Part shown: in pieces, positions 48,636-60,258 of the stretch
Layout of the letters: each line of letters opens with the position of its first letter
Position numbering within the stretch: the first letter of the stretch is position 1
NCBI GenBank assembly: GCA_000827495.1
Contig: KN817552.1
Location: 186,001-250,000 of the forward strand
Direction: 5' to 3'
From: Hypholoma sublateritium FD-334 SS-4
Lineage: Eukaryota > Basidiomycota > Agaricomycetes > Agaricales > Strophariaceae
Length of the DNA stretch: 64,000 nt
Made by a program: the position numbers and the translations under genes
Notes under the pieces: model-generated
Databases searched by the model: none
The model's input: the letters and a program-made list of their open reading frames with translations, nothing else
Told to the model about the DNA's origin: nothing

Positions 48636-51184
48636 ATGTCTACCGAAGACGAGGATTTGGCCAAGTCCTTAAGTCCTTGAAGACTGTAAAAACCGAGACT
48701 AATAAGAGAAGCAGGGCCATCGCATTGAGTTTACAAGAAACATCCAGGACTTCCGGCACTTCAAGTGTAATAGATCTTGATAGTGGTGATGATGACGATG
48801 CACGCTTTGAGGAAGAGCTCCGTAGAGCTATGCAGGCCTCACAAGCAGAATCATCTCAAACGCACGCTCGGAGTCGCGAACGTGAGCCACAGCTCAGTGG
48901 CAGTGGCACCGGCCAACATAAAGATCTGGAGCTAGCGCCGTCAGAACGATCGGCGACATCGATTTTTTTATCCGAAAGAGCTCAGCTAGAGAAAGAGCGA
49001 ATGGAACGCCTGAAACGTCTGCGGCCCCAGTCTACCCAAGAGTCTACCGCCGAGGACGATGATTCGGAGAGCGAGGACCCACCGGCCAAGAGGCACCAGG
49101 TTTCCACTTCCCGTTCATCGTTCATTCGCTCTAACCTACCAGGTATCAGCAGCGCCAAATCTGTTCCCGCCGATGAGCAGACGTTCTGGAACGGTGAACT
49201 TCGTCAGACCGCCACAATGCATGCTGAGCCGCGGAAAGATGGCCAACCTACTTTTCGCTTGACAGATGTGCTAGGCAAGGTGAGTGTCTTACAATTGATT
49301 ACCAAGCCAATTATTGAATAGCGAGAGTTGTTATAGCGGTCTGAAATGGCATTTGCGATTATGTCCTCGTATGCGCTGGACTTCCCGTGGATTTACCATT
49401 TCTTTGAGTCTTCCGTTCCGGTGATTATGGTCGCCCAACCGGATGCTTCAGGACAGGCGGAAATTAAAAATGTACTGCCTAACTGGATCAGAACGACTCC
49501 TCACTTGCCAGGTGGCCGTGGCTGTCAACACATGAAGGTAGATGTTGGTTGCCTCTGAAAATTTGATATCGCTGACTCAAATCAATCTTAGTTTATGCTG
49601 GTGACCACATTTCTGCGGTTGTGAATCACATATATCACTAACTGTTACTTCAACATAGCTGTTTTATAAAAGTGGTCGCCTGCGCGTAGTCATATCTACC
49701 GCAAACCTGATATCGTATGACTGGAAAGATATGGAGAATGTACGAGTGTGCCTTCATTCCTTTTTGCACCATCTAAGAGTATCTTCCAGTCTGTTTGGCT
49801 GCAAGATATCCCTTTGCGGTCAAAGCCAGTCCCACACGATCCGAAAGCCACTGACGATTTCGCCGCGGCCTTGCAGCGCGTTCTACTTGGTGTAAATGTC
49901 AAAGCAGCGCTCCAAGCAATGCTAATTGACGTTAGTAATTGACTCACTCTGCAGTACCTAGTCTAGCCTGATTATGAACGGATTTCTAGCACTCAAAGCT
50001 TCCCTTACAGTCAATAGAGGAGCTGCGACAGAAATGGGACTGGTCAAACGTCAAAGCTCAGCTCGTTTCTTCCCTGGCGGGGAAGCACGAAGGATGGCCC
50101 CGTGTGATCCAGTACGTTGGATTGATTATTTTTCCTTGGAAATCCCGCTGATCCGTGTTAGAACGGGTCATCCGCGACTTATGTCGGTTGTGCGCAAAAT
50201 CGGCATGCGCACTGGTGAGGGGAGCCGAGCCAAAAACCTAATTTTGGAGTGTCAGGTGAGGGGAGCGAAGCAAAACCTTTTTTGACACCCATGTTGATTC
50301 TTTTCATAGGGCTCTAGTATGGGAGTGTATACCACTCAATGGTTAAATGAATTCTACTGCTCGGCAAATGGTGAAAGCGCAGAGAAATGGCTAGACCGGT
50401 CTAAGAAGTCCAGAGAAAAGGATCCGTACCCTTCAATCAAAATCCTCTTCCCGACCAAAACTACAGTCCAAAACAGTGCTTCAGGAGAGAAGGTTCGGTA
50501 AATACTTACCGTGCTCTCAAGTGCATGCTAACTTCTACGTTTAGGGTGGGGGGACTATATTCTGTCGTAGAAAGCAATGGGTAGCGAAAAACTTCCCTAG
50601 GTCCCATTTTTATGATTCGAAAAGTAAAGCCGGGCCGGTGTTGATGCATTCTAAGGTAAGCTGATTCACAATCTTATCTTGAGTTTGTCCTGATTTTGGA
50701 TCACGTACATACAGATGATTATTGCGAGACTGGAAGAGCGTTTCTCCGGTCACCAGAAGCCGAGTGGAAACAAGAGCAATGATTCCGATTCAGACATCGA
50801 AGTTGTCGAACCTGCTCTGGGATGGGCCTATATTGGATCCCATAATTTTACACCTTCAGCATGGGGGAATCTCTCGGGAACGGCGTTTAACCCGGTGCTA
50901 AATGTAAGCCATGCCCCTTAATCATAATGTTCTACACCATTTGAAAGCTGATGACTTTGACCATGGTATCTTAGATATCCAACTACGAACTCGGCGTAGT
51001 TTTCCTCTTGAAAACCGCCAAAGAGGTTGATCACATCGCTTGTTTCCAAAGGCCGCCAAAGAAGTATACGTCAAGCGACGAGCCATGGGTATGTATTGCT
51101 GCGGGCCTGATTCCGAAGAACCTCGTTCATTCAAAACTTTGCTTCTAGATACAGGAAGAGTCTGCTTACCATCAGGCAGACTGA
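48636..51184 (+). CDS. TDP1: Tyrosyl-DNA phosphodiesterase 1
   Basis: Nuclear repair enzyme that hydrolyses the 3'-phosphotyrosyl bond left by trapped topoisomerase I and cleans other 3' blocks. ATG 48636 gives MSTEDEDLAKSL. A 42-bp intron (48673-48714, branch-like GACTAATAAG) joins in phase to RAIALSLQETS. A UIM-like EEELRRAMQASQAE and a disordered region follow. The catalytic core reads FAIMSSYALDFPWIYHFFES, then the first HxK motif GCQHMKFMLLFYKSGRLRVV with ISTANLISYDW, and SIFQSVWLQDIPL. Further on are SIEELRQKWDWSNVKAQLVS, GVYTTQWLNEFYC, the second HxK motif VLMHSKMIIARLEE, and ALGWAYIGSHNFTPSAWGNL. It ends PWIQEESAYHQAD-stop at 51184. About eight introns. Both catalytic His-x-Lys pairs are present. 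Confidence 0.92.
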
Positions 51185-51714
51185 TGCGCGTTAATCGCCT
51201 TTGCGTCTCCAGAACTATCTTATTATTATGCGCGCTTTGTGGCACTGCGCCAAAGTCAGGAGCCGGCGCTGGCAGCTGGAACGCGATACATTTTTATCTC
51301 GTCGCGTGTAACGTTTGATTATCATCGTAATGTTGATTGTCACGGTGAAACTGCATCGCCCAGAGACAGTTTCGCTGGCTTTTCGGCTGCATTCCAGGCG
51401 CGTTCATGTTTATACTGACACAGTCAGAGTGAGTGGGTGTTATATATGAGCACAGTACAACATTGGTGGATGTGTATAACATGGGAATAGTATGGCTACA
51501 GAAGGATCAAAACGTGTCATAACACGGCATCCTGGAATGGGATACAATACAAATATATAGGCGAATTAAGAATTAGTACGCTATCAAGAAATAGATGACT
51601 GGGACAAGGATTATAGGAGCATTATAAATGCGATAAGACTATTAATAAATAAATAGATACCACGGCGTCAAGGCCGGCGTATTGGCCTTGACCGACAGCA
51701 AGCTTTCACAGTGC
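51185..51714. other. Convergent spacer
   Basis: About 530 bp of 3' UTR space between TDP1 (+) and the adenylation protein (-). It is AT-rich, with ATAAATAAATAG runs near 51640-51660. No coding likeness. Confidence 0.55.
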
Positions 51715-53581
51715 CTATGACGAGCAGCCGAAAATCTTGTCGATTTCGACCTTGTAGGCCTCTTCGACGGCCTTCCGTCGAATGTTCCCCTTTGTGGCGG
51801 TCCTTGGTAGTGTCTGTCGCGGGACGACTACGATCATGTCAGCGGAGGTTATGCGTTCGTGCAGATATCGCCTAGAGTGGAACTGGCGAGTTTTGCGAAT
51901 GATGTCCTTTCTGAGCTTGTTGTGATCCAGGCTATCGTCGGCGGGTTCAACGAACATCACTGGCGATGGACGCCCACTTCCGACGACTATACATTCGCCA
52001 ATAAGGCCTTGGCATAGTGTTCGAGCGTTGTCCTCGATCGCCTTGGTGTCGCACCGTAGACTGGCTTCGGATTTGATCCAATCATCATCGCGGCCGCGGG
52101 AGACATACCACCCAGGAAGAACTTGTTGGAATAAATCCCCGGTATGGAAATGACCGTCACTTTGCCTCAGTGACCGGTCAGGGCAGTCCGGTGAATCCGC
52201 GAGAATGATTAATTCATATAGTACGGCAGTGGTTTGGACACCTTCTGCTGACTCCTCTATTGGGTCGAATCGGTACGACGTGCCTGGGAGCGCCTTCAGA
52301 AGTGCATGGTTTTTTTCGTGTTCACCGGACAAGAGCATGCCCCCAATTTCAGTGCTGCCGAACAGGTTCTACACCACAATACATTGGTTAGTAAGATACG
52401 AAGGTAAAAAATAGAGACCTGCTAACCCTAAGTCTGATGCCACTCTTTAGTGCCCATTGCTCCTCCTCTTGTGGAACCGGCATGCCGGAATAAAGAACGT
52501 CGTCAAGGTTCTTCAGTATCGAAAGCAGTTTAGCGTCTTGGCGCGCATTTTTGAAGTGCCTTATCAAGAAAGCCGGGAACGCGTTCAGACGGTTCAGGCC
52601 ACATCGGACAATCATGTCGATGAGCTCCTCGGACGAGAAGGCGATTACGGTAGGCTGGATGACACACGATCCATGCTGGAGAGTTCCAATTAACACTTTA
52701 AACGAGGTTAGAACTATGGTACGGACATGAATTGATCGTAAAATACTTACTGAACGTCTGCGCAATGTGGCACATGCTTCCCCTGTTGGACACAGTTTAG
52801 CCAGAAGTCCTCAATCAGTTTTAATAAGATAGAAGTCTTACATGCAGACAGAAACATCTTGACGGTCCGAGTTTTGTGGCATGCTAATATGGTGTGATTT
52901 CACGACGACGGAGTTCAGCCAACGAAAGCTCATTGGCACAAGCTTTGGGCTGCCAGACGTCGACCCGCTAGTGTGGAAGTAGAAGGCAATGTCGTTCCCC
53001 TGTGAGTCCCAGATGCTCGGTAATGACTCTTCAATGTTTTCTACGGTTTCTGATTGGAAGGCGAGGTGGGTTGGGACGGGGCAATTCTTCAGTGCGGATT
53101 CGAAGGAAGGATCGTATACCATAGCCTGGGCGTTAGCCTTTCCAAGAAGCTCGAGAACGACATCAGGATTGGGTAGTCGTAGACTGAACATTTGGGGGAT
53201 ATAGCCAGCACGCGAGATACCGTAGATGTGGAGAACATCGGAGTATGTGAACCCACTCAACCTAAACGCGGCGTCACTAAAATGTTAACTCGATCAATTT
53301 AATTACATACCACATTCCAATTACTGAGCGCTTAGGGATGTTCTCTGTCTTGAACACGCGCGTCCAATAGCGAGCATATTGCTCGACGGACTGATGGAAT
53401 TGTTGATACGATATTGAGCGCCATGCTTCAATGCGACCAGCGGAATCGACCTGAGGTGAGCGGAAAAGCGTCGCAGACGCATATCGGGATGCGCTCTCCT
53501 CCAAAACTGTAAGATGTGAGCTAAGCATGATATCCGGAGAGATGAGAACTGGGGTATCGGATGAAGAGGACGGGATGCCAT
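51715..53581 (-). CDS. Stand-alone adenylation-domain protein (ANL superfamily, NRPS-like)
   Basis: Activates a carboxylate as acyl-adenylate using ATP; substrate unknown. From the minus strand: PVLISPDIMLSSHLTVLEES (start region), ISYQQFHQSVEQYARYW, then an intron to LSGFTYSDVLHIYGISRAGY. The core motifs are FYFHTSGSTSGSPKLVP (A3, ATP loop), SELVSFSSEELIDMIVR-like region at about 52600, LYSGMPVPQEEEQWAL (A4), NLFGSTEIGG (A5), HFHTGDLFQQVLPGWYVSRG (A7-A8) with RDDDWIK, and PRTATKGNIRRKAVEEAY (A10, with the catalytic Lys). The stop at 51715 follows A10 by about 20 residues. There is thus no carrier (T), reductase or thioesterase domain, unlike fungal aminoadipate-reductase-like NRPS-like enzymes, where they follow. 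The start is unsure: ATG 53581 would need a splice to enter the frame, ATG 53528 is in frame. Confidence 0.8.
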
Positions 53582-56500
53582 ACTATGTAAGTACTTAAAT
53601 AGTTATGCTGCAATACACTGCTCCTCGTAGTGGAGGCCGAGTCAGATTCGGAGGTGGAGGTAGATCTAAACAACTGGCAATCTTGTCAAAATCTGGCGGA
53701 TACTTGGATAGCCTCTTTGCTCACAAGTATCATCATGAAACATGAGCGTGATGATGTGCGCAAGGCACGGTCCGTGGATCATTTTGGGTATGCGGAACCA
53801 TCCTGACCGTGACTCAATCCGAAATTCGGATGGTCGCTGAGCGCTGAGTGTTCGAGGTGAGTCATCATTTCAGCAGACATACGCACTGATCTTTCACCTA
53901 GCAGTGCCAGTGTCTTGCAGTAGTCCACGGTTGCTAAGCGCATCCAGTAGTAATACTGGGCCAAGCGCGCTGAGTAAAGGAGATGGGCTGGACCGGCGAA
54001 GATGTAGTTGAAACCAGCCGAAATGTATTAGGCAAGTAACAGCCATGCAGGCCTTACCGAGGGAACTGAGACAGAATTTTTATTTTTCTGAGCGAAAGCT
54101 TTCACAGCCTCCGACTATTGACATCCCGCATTTCCTAATCTGGATGCCCTGAAAGCCCGGTGGCATATCGGACACTACAGCCCTCACCGCGTCCGCCGCT
54201 AGACACTGACTCACACGTCGGTTGACAACAGCTCGGGCTATACAAGAAATACAGGATTTAATTATATTAATGAATGGTTGTATGTGACAAAGGTGTGTCC
54301 TATATGAAATGCCAGTGTTTTCCGGTTCTTAATAAATAAATAATTCCGTGATAAGAAAGCATTGATCATAAGTGTTAGTACGTTATTAGTAACGCTACAT
54401 ATCCCGATCATAGATAATCCTGAGCGGAGTGCTTCACTTATTCTTCTACAGTTTATGGCGATATTGACCTTAGGGCCGCTTATACCGCAAGCTATTCATA
54501 GGACCGCCTGGGAGCCCGGATATCCAAGCGTCCATCATTTTTCATGTCCAAACGCGGGAACAAGGCTCCCATAGTACGCACTCGGGCGTCGCCGCGGCGG
54601 CAGGAGTCGACCGACTTTCATCATTAATCCTTCGTACACGCTGCGTCCTATTATCGCGTCGCGGAATATACTGCGCTCCCAAACCACGCGGATACTTTTA
54701 CAAGTCGCGATCGTAAGGACGGAGCTTGTCGGAGCCGCCAGGTAAGTAAATCAAATTGAAATTCAGTAGGTGATTCAAAGGAAATTCATAAATTCAAATG
54801 GGCGATGACCGCGATACTTGGTGTCAGGTTGCCTTTGTAGATTCCGTGTATAATCCGTGCATCTAACTGCGCAAGTCCTCTCTGGCCATGATCTTTATCG
54901 AAACAGATGATTGAGTCATTCCGTTGTTAATACTGTAGGTCCATATAGTAGCAGGAATACCAGACTGTAGCTGACCAGCAGCTGACTGAGCGGATGGATA
55001 ATCGGAAGAGCCAGGGAGATGGCTGACTGAGGAAAGATGTCCCACATTCAGCGTTCAAGCTTGAAGTGCAGTTGATAACGACATTGGCGTATTCTATGTT
55101 GGGATGAGAATTTTCACTGATCTTAAGTGTTCAAAGATTAGTCATTATCGAAGTATTCTGTACTGGCGCAATGTGAGCCGCAATGCCGTCGGTTCGTGCG
55201 ATTATATATAGATCTTGAGAGGTGCCATCGAGCATATAGCGCACGTGTATAGACAGTCTCATTGTCCGAAGGGATGATCGCAGTGCTTGAAATACAGCTG
55301 ATATGCCGAGCTGTGTATGATGTATTTTTGCACCAACAGTAGTATCAGATATTAGACTGAACAGAGATCGGAAGGCGATATGGACCAGTTGCTAGAGGAT
55401 ATACGAAATGATCATCCTTTCGCCAGTGAGTTTGGATGCGATTTAGGTTGAAGATGCCGTAGTAACCGTACTAGAAATGGTTTGCAGACATCCGCGCTGC
55501 CTTTCAACCAGTTTTATTTCTCTAAGGAGACGGCTAGAAGACTCACACCAGCCTAACACTCGATTTGAATTTATCATTTTTTCGGAGAAAATGGAGATGT
55601 ACGATTAGCGCTGAGTTCAGGAACTTGAATCAGGACAGCCTATGTCGGTTTTTACTGCCGTACTTACCTGGTCACAGCCCAGGGTCTAGATCCTCGTTAG
55701 TCCTAAGTATAATAGATGAATCCAAGATGAATCTCCGAAATGTTTCTATCTGGCTTGAATCCATCTATTCGCTGTTTTTCAATGTTATATACTGAAAAAA
55801 TGTTGTCTAGGTATTGCTTACATGCCGTTATGTAGATTGCGCAAAACAACTACTATGTACTACTAGTAGTTATTTGAAAAAGTTCCCAATCAATCGTATT
55901 CTGGACCGGTAAATTTCTAAAACATAGAATATAATACACACTGCGCCGGCTACCTTATCCCAATTCCGAGGGGTATTTACGGTATAAGTAGTAATATACA
56001 TAAATGCAAAGTGAACGAGTAAGTACGTTAGTGGCTGTATAGGTATGATTTCCGAAACGGGAAGGGAACGTGAGTAAATCCTAAATTGGCTGCAACCATT
56101 TTTCTCAAACGATCTGCATCAACTGTGTGACCTTCACGTTCAACATTCAACTTCACTTCATTCCCCGTCCCCCAGGTGCAACAATCAGGACTACATTCTG
56201 GCGCAGTCTGACACGGATTTAAATCTATCGCCAATCCAAATCTACTGTTATGATCATCTCAATCTCTGACCTGCCAACTCCAGGAACCGATTTCCTGCAT
56301 GATGGGCCTAATACTTAAGTTTGCACTGCTGGTCTCAGAAGTTGGAATTGGGTAATTATACCTCTTTGTGTGCAATCTCTGCTGACCAGACGTATCGCGG
56401 GATTCATTCAGCAGAAATCTCTTAGTAAAAACTTCGATGATGAACTGGGAGTAGGAAGCCTTAGTCTAGGACTAACGTAAATCTCGGCGAAAATAAGTAA

Positions 56501-56582
56501 GACATCCATTTTCAATCTTTTACATCTCGCTGGGCGACATCTTTAGTCGGTGCTCTGGAAGCTATTCGACACACACTCTCTC
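53582..56582. other. Three-kilobase AT-rich interval, nearly gene-free
   Basis: No recognised gene. A minus-strand open segment at 53779-53964, extendable to about 54010, encodes LLYSARLAQYYYWMRLATVD and GERSVRMSAEMMTHLEH. It reads like a protein exon but has no family match or clear partners. From 54.1 to 56.2 kb frames are short and AT-rich. Near the right end, ATG 56299 begins MMGLILKFALLVSEVGIG, followed by a GTAATT donor-like site. This could be a signal-peptide exon for the membrane protein that follows. Confidence 0.45.
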
Positions 56583-58796
56583 ATGGATGCCGGATTGTTA
56601 TCGGACTCAGGACTTCAACAACCAGTAAGCCTAGATGGCGGGGTTGGGATTACTCTGGGCTCTGACGGGCAAGTCCAAATCGATGATAACGATGGGAGCT
56701 TGTCTCATCCTGAAAGCCCTGATATCACCCCTTCGGATGACAATCAAGTGCCAACTACTGTTAACAGTCCTTTGGAGACAAATCTTATCACGCAATTCCC
56801 CTATGAGCTTCTCACTTCGATTCCGGAGGCGGCGAACACCAATATTCAACCCTCTCCGACATCTGAAGTGGGATATACCTCGCCCGGAAACACCCCTATA
56901 CCTTCCTCCTCGTGGGACTCAACTTCGTTGCCATCAATTGCTCCCACTGGACTGCTGAGCATTACGTCGTTCGCCATCCCTCAATCAAACGCACCGACAC
57001 CTTCTCCGACATCTATCCAGACCTCCCTTCCGTGGACAACATCACAATCTTTCAGCGTTTCTTCATCGTCTATATCTCCATCAACGACTATGCCAGAGTA
57101 CTCAAGCACTGTTACATCCCTGGTTGGTTCCGTCATGACATCTATTGCAAGTGGTCTACCCACAGCTGTCAGCACCTTGTCGTCCTATTCTATCTCCCAA
57201 AGCTCTAGTCAATCGGTTTCAGCCTCCAGCATTTCCAGCCAGCGAATCCCATCAGAAACCATACTCGCTTCCCCAACTCCAGCTAATTTCAATGTACATA
57301 GCCCGACATTTTATGTCGGGGTAGCCATCGGGACGGTCATATCGATTGGGCTCATAGCTGCATTTATTGCTTGGTGGATTCGTCTTCGGTCTAGAAGAAG
57401 ACGTCGTGCTCGGATGGTGGTCCCCTGGGGAACATCAGGTGACGGCGATGGCGGAGGTTTGGAGGCGGGCTACCGTTCAATTAATGTGAACACCGCAGAA
57501 ATTGGTGCTATGAATTTCGGAAGTCGAGAAGATCTCGCTCATGCTCAAGCCTGGTCGCCCGGGGGCGATCGTGACGTTGGGGAACCGAAACGAGCAGAAA
57601 CTTATTTCAGTGGCCCTTTCTATGGCCTGAGTGATCAGCGTATCCCTCGACGCGATTACCATGTCGACTTCTTGAACGATCCATCTTATCCTACTCGGAG
57701 GCCTGGCAGTGCACAGATCCGACATCTACCATCTCATCTCCTAGCTGATGATATTGTCGCTCGTCACCAGCGCGGAAAACTAAACGGCGAACTTTCCAAC
57801 TACCCCAGGCATCCTCGGGAGGCTTTTTTCTCAGGCAACGAGCACGGTTACGGGGGGGCGAAAGACGAAGGCCCGCCCCCTCACATACCTCGCTCTATGG
57901 CTGAACGCTTGCGGAATCTTGGAAAGCCTACAGCGGAACCTCCGGGAGGTGAGCCAGGACCGTTGCCTTCTCCAGAGGGTCCGCGGCTAGGTAACGATGA
58001 ACTCGAGGCATGGGGACATTCCTTCAAGACTAACCTCGTAAATGCTTTCAATGCCGTCGCTGCCAATCTGGGAACTGGAGCTCCTCGAATGAATGAGGAC
58101 GACAAGTTATCGGCTCTTCCAAGGCGCTCAACGCGCAGATCCATCAAAAGTGTGTATCGGGAGAGGGACCAAATAGACGAGAAGAAAATCTCCCGAAATG
58201 GATCTATCCTGACCACCGCTTCCAAACCTTGGACGCTAGAAGAAACGGCAGATGGTGTGGGCATCGTTCATCTTCACATCGGAGAACTCGAAGTTACGAA
58301 TCCCGATGTGCGCCCACACATGCCATTACAGACGCTGTCTTTCGGGGATGGCGACAGCTTCTCGACATGTGACGACCTCGGTAGCGGTCATCATCCTGTA
58401 CGAACTGGTGAAACTCGGGTTCCGCTTGTTGCATCTTCCAAACCTCAACAGGCTTTCATTCAACCCAACTATTCCTCTGCAAGGCAAAAATCGACGGACA
58501 CAGTCAATGGAAATACCTTGTCTCGGCGCAGTAGCGTTTATTCGATGATGTCTGCACGTTCAAGTGCACTCGGTCGGGGTCATCTCTCCAAGTTTTATCC
58601 TCATCGTTCTGGGACGGGTAAGCAATTGACAACCGACGGCACCAACGAGGAAGACACTGTGGTCATACAGCCTGATGCTATATCGCGTCTATCTTCTTCC
58701 AGTTCAACCATCCTTCCTGGCGTAGGCACCAGATCCTCGGTAGATGAAATCGCTTCGCGAGCGTTGAAGATGAGGCAAAATAGAATAAACTTGTAA
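56583..58796 (+). CDS. Single-pass membrane protein with Ser/Thr-rich ectodomain
   Basis: Function unknown. The continuous exon encodes about 735 residues from ATG 56583 (MDAGLLSDSGLQQPVSLDGG); the frame is open back to 56550 through a GTG. The first ~240 residues are rich in Ser, Thr and Pro (SVSSSSISPSTTMPEYSSTV, SISQSSSQSVSASSISSQR), as in O-mannosylated surface proteins. One transmembrane helix follows (FYVGVAIGTVISIGLIAAFI), bordered by the stop-transfer run [12 protein letters not shown]. The ~460-residue cytoplasmic tail is polar and low in complexity (ALPRRSTRRSIKSVYRERD, LSRRSSVYSMMSARSSALG), with many possible kinase sites. No signal peptide is in this exon, so an upstream exon (candidate at 56299) is expected. 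The topology resembles fungal Mid2/Wsc-type sensors, but there is no WSC cysteine domain; I do not assign a role. Confidence 0.75.
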   Translation: MDAGLLSDSGLQQPVSLDGGVGITLGSDGQVQIDDNDGSLSHPESPDITPSDDNQVPTTVNSPLETNLITQFPYELLTSIPEAANTNIQPSPTSEVGYTSPGNTPIPSSSWDSTSLPSIAPTGLLSITSFAIPQSNAPTPSPTSIQTSLPWTTSQSFSVSSSSISPSTTMPEYSSTVTSLVGSVMTSIASGLPTAVSTLSSYSISQSSSQSVSASSISSQRIPSETILASPTPANFNVHSPTFYVGVAIGTVISIGLIAAFIAWWIRLRSRRRRRARMVVPWGTSGDGDGGGLEAGYRSINVNTAEIGAMNFGSREDLAHAQAWSPGGDRDVGEPKRAETYFSGPFYGLSDQRIPRRDYHVDFLNDPSYPTRRPGSAQIRHLPSHLLADDIVARHQRGKLNGELSNYPRHPREAFFSGNEHGYGGAKDEGPPPHIPRSMAERLRNLGKPTAEPPGGEPGPLPSPEGPRLGNDELEAWGHSFKTNLVNAFNAVAANLGTGAPRMNEDDKLSALPRRSTRRSIKSVYRERDQIDEKKISRNGSILTTASKPWTLEETADGVGIVHLHIGELEVTNPDVRPHMPLQTLSFGDGDSFSTCDDLGSGHHPVRTGETRVPLVASSKPQQAFIQPNYSSARQKSTDTVNGNTLSRRSSVYSMMSARSSALGRGHLSKFYPHRSGTGKQLTTDGTNEEDTVVIQPDAISRLSSSSSTILPGVGTRSSVDEIASRALKMRQNRINL

Positions 58797-60110
58797 TAAC
58801 ATGGAACTGGTTGGCCGACTAATAATCATCGTCTCTCTTGGATATACCCGTTCATGGATGAGGTATGTATGCATTTTACGCTCATTGAAGGTAATGTGGT
58901 CCAAAGTGGAATCGGATTCACATTCGCACCGAGCAATCAATGCTACAATGCTTCCAGGCCTTGCATAAGTCAAATATTGGCAGAACTCTATGTTTGCATT
59001 AACAGCTTTTGTCAGGGGCAGATGCTGTTCGGTTATATTATTCTCAAGGAGATAATTTATTAAATTCTGTATCGCATTCTTTCTAGATGAAAAATTAGTT
59101 CCACGCTCTGACATACCATACAGCAGAGCATGCAGAGCGACATTCATACCTGTAAGACCGGTCAACATGAATACCCGTGGTTGCTCAATATTCACTGTTC
59201 AATGCAGGTTCAACGTTCAAAAAGCAGCGTATGAAATTAAATTTCACCTACAAAATTCTCCCGTTAAATCGCTGTGTTTATCTCCCTTTAGTACTCGCAA
59301 GCCGATCGTTTCCATACGAATACGTTGAGGTAGTACACCAAGTAGATGTCCTGCCATATTCCGGCCCAGCGGCAAGTCAGGATACCGACATATGTACACG
59401 AATACCGTGATATCGCCGAGGAGGAAGCCCGATACTTTAACAGCCGTATTATTTATAGCAGAACATTCAACACCTTGAGAACCGCACAAAATGAAGACTC
59501 GCGATTCCGCAATTTGTAGCTAAATGTCGAGTCCTCTTCCAGTTTTCTCACCGAAGCCGTAGCAATCGATAGGGCCTGGATTGGTGGGCGCTCGCGCCGG
59601 TTCTGGGGAGGAATAAGGCTTCAGTTTCCACGCTTGCGTTATTTATTTTTAGGAGAACGAGTCTGGCACAACGCAGATACAGTAGAATTTTCTCAGGTGA
59701 CGGGATATATTGTCATATTACTCCCAACGCTTGACACTCGCTGCGGATACAGCTTCGAGAAGAAGCAGCGTAGAAGCAACCATTCTCTGGCGTTAAGGAG
59801 TGCAGTAGATAGGTAGAGGTATGAAGAGAACTCTATGGACGGCTGTCATGCGGTTCTAAGATTGAGTTCATTTGATACCACCTGACGATAGTCGTTGGCC
59901 CCCCTTAGCCCACTCACCGGCTTCTGCACGCTGCTATTCAGGCTTTCGACAATTCTACCCCAGTAAGTTAGAAAGGATAAAGGCAAAGAGAGTTGCTTCA
60001 TTGCCAGAGTAAGCAAATGAGAGTAAGCAAATGAATGACCGGGATATCAACATGGGCGAGTTGTGGGGACATGCCTTTCCGCCTCCTCAATTGGAAATAG
60101 ACTGTCCATG
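58704..60110 (-). CDS. Possible multi-exon gene, unrecognised
   Basis: Two open segments on the minus strand join by a plausible intron. The first (about 59500-59244) reads SRVFILCGSQGVECSAI, GFLLGDITVFVYICRYPDLP and GVLPQRIRMETIGLRVLKGD. The second, after a donor GTGAAA at ~59246 and acceptor TGAACAG, reads NIEQPRVFMLTGLTGMNVAL, NAIQNLINYLLENNITEQHL and EFCQYLTYARPGSIVALIAR. The second overlaps the 3' end of the membrane-protein gene if taken to its stop. RVF(I/M)L.G..G occurs in both, hinting at an internal repeat. A possible first exon starts at about 60110 (MDSLFPIEEAERHVPTTRP). Open length in an AT-rich context is the main evidence; no family is recognised. It may be a relic. Confidence 0.3.
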
Positions 60111-60258
60111 ATTACTGGTTTACTTTCTGTAAATCACCCACTTGTGCTATGCCATTCAGGATATTAGAAGAACACTTCCAGGATAAATATCAGCTGGCTG
60201 TCTCGGTTGCGTCAATCTTCCATCTCCATTACCATACCTAACTATCTGGTCCATGCCT

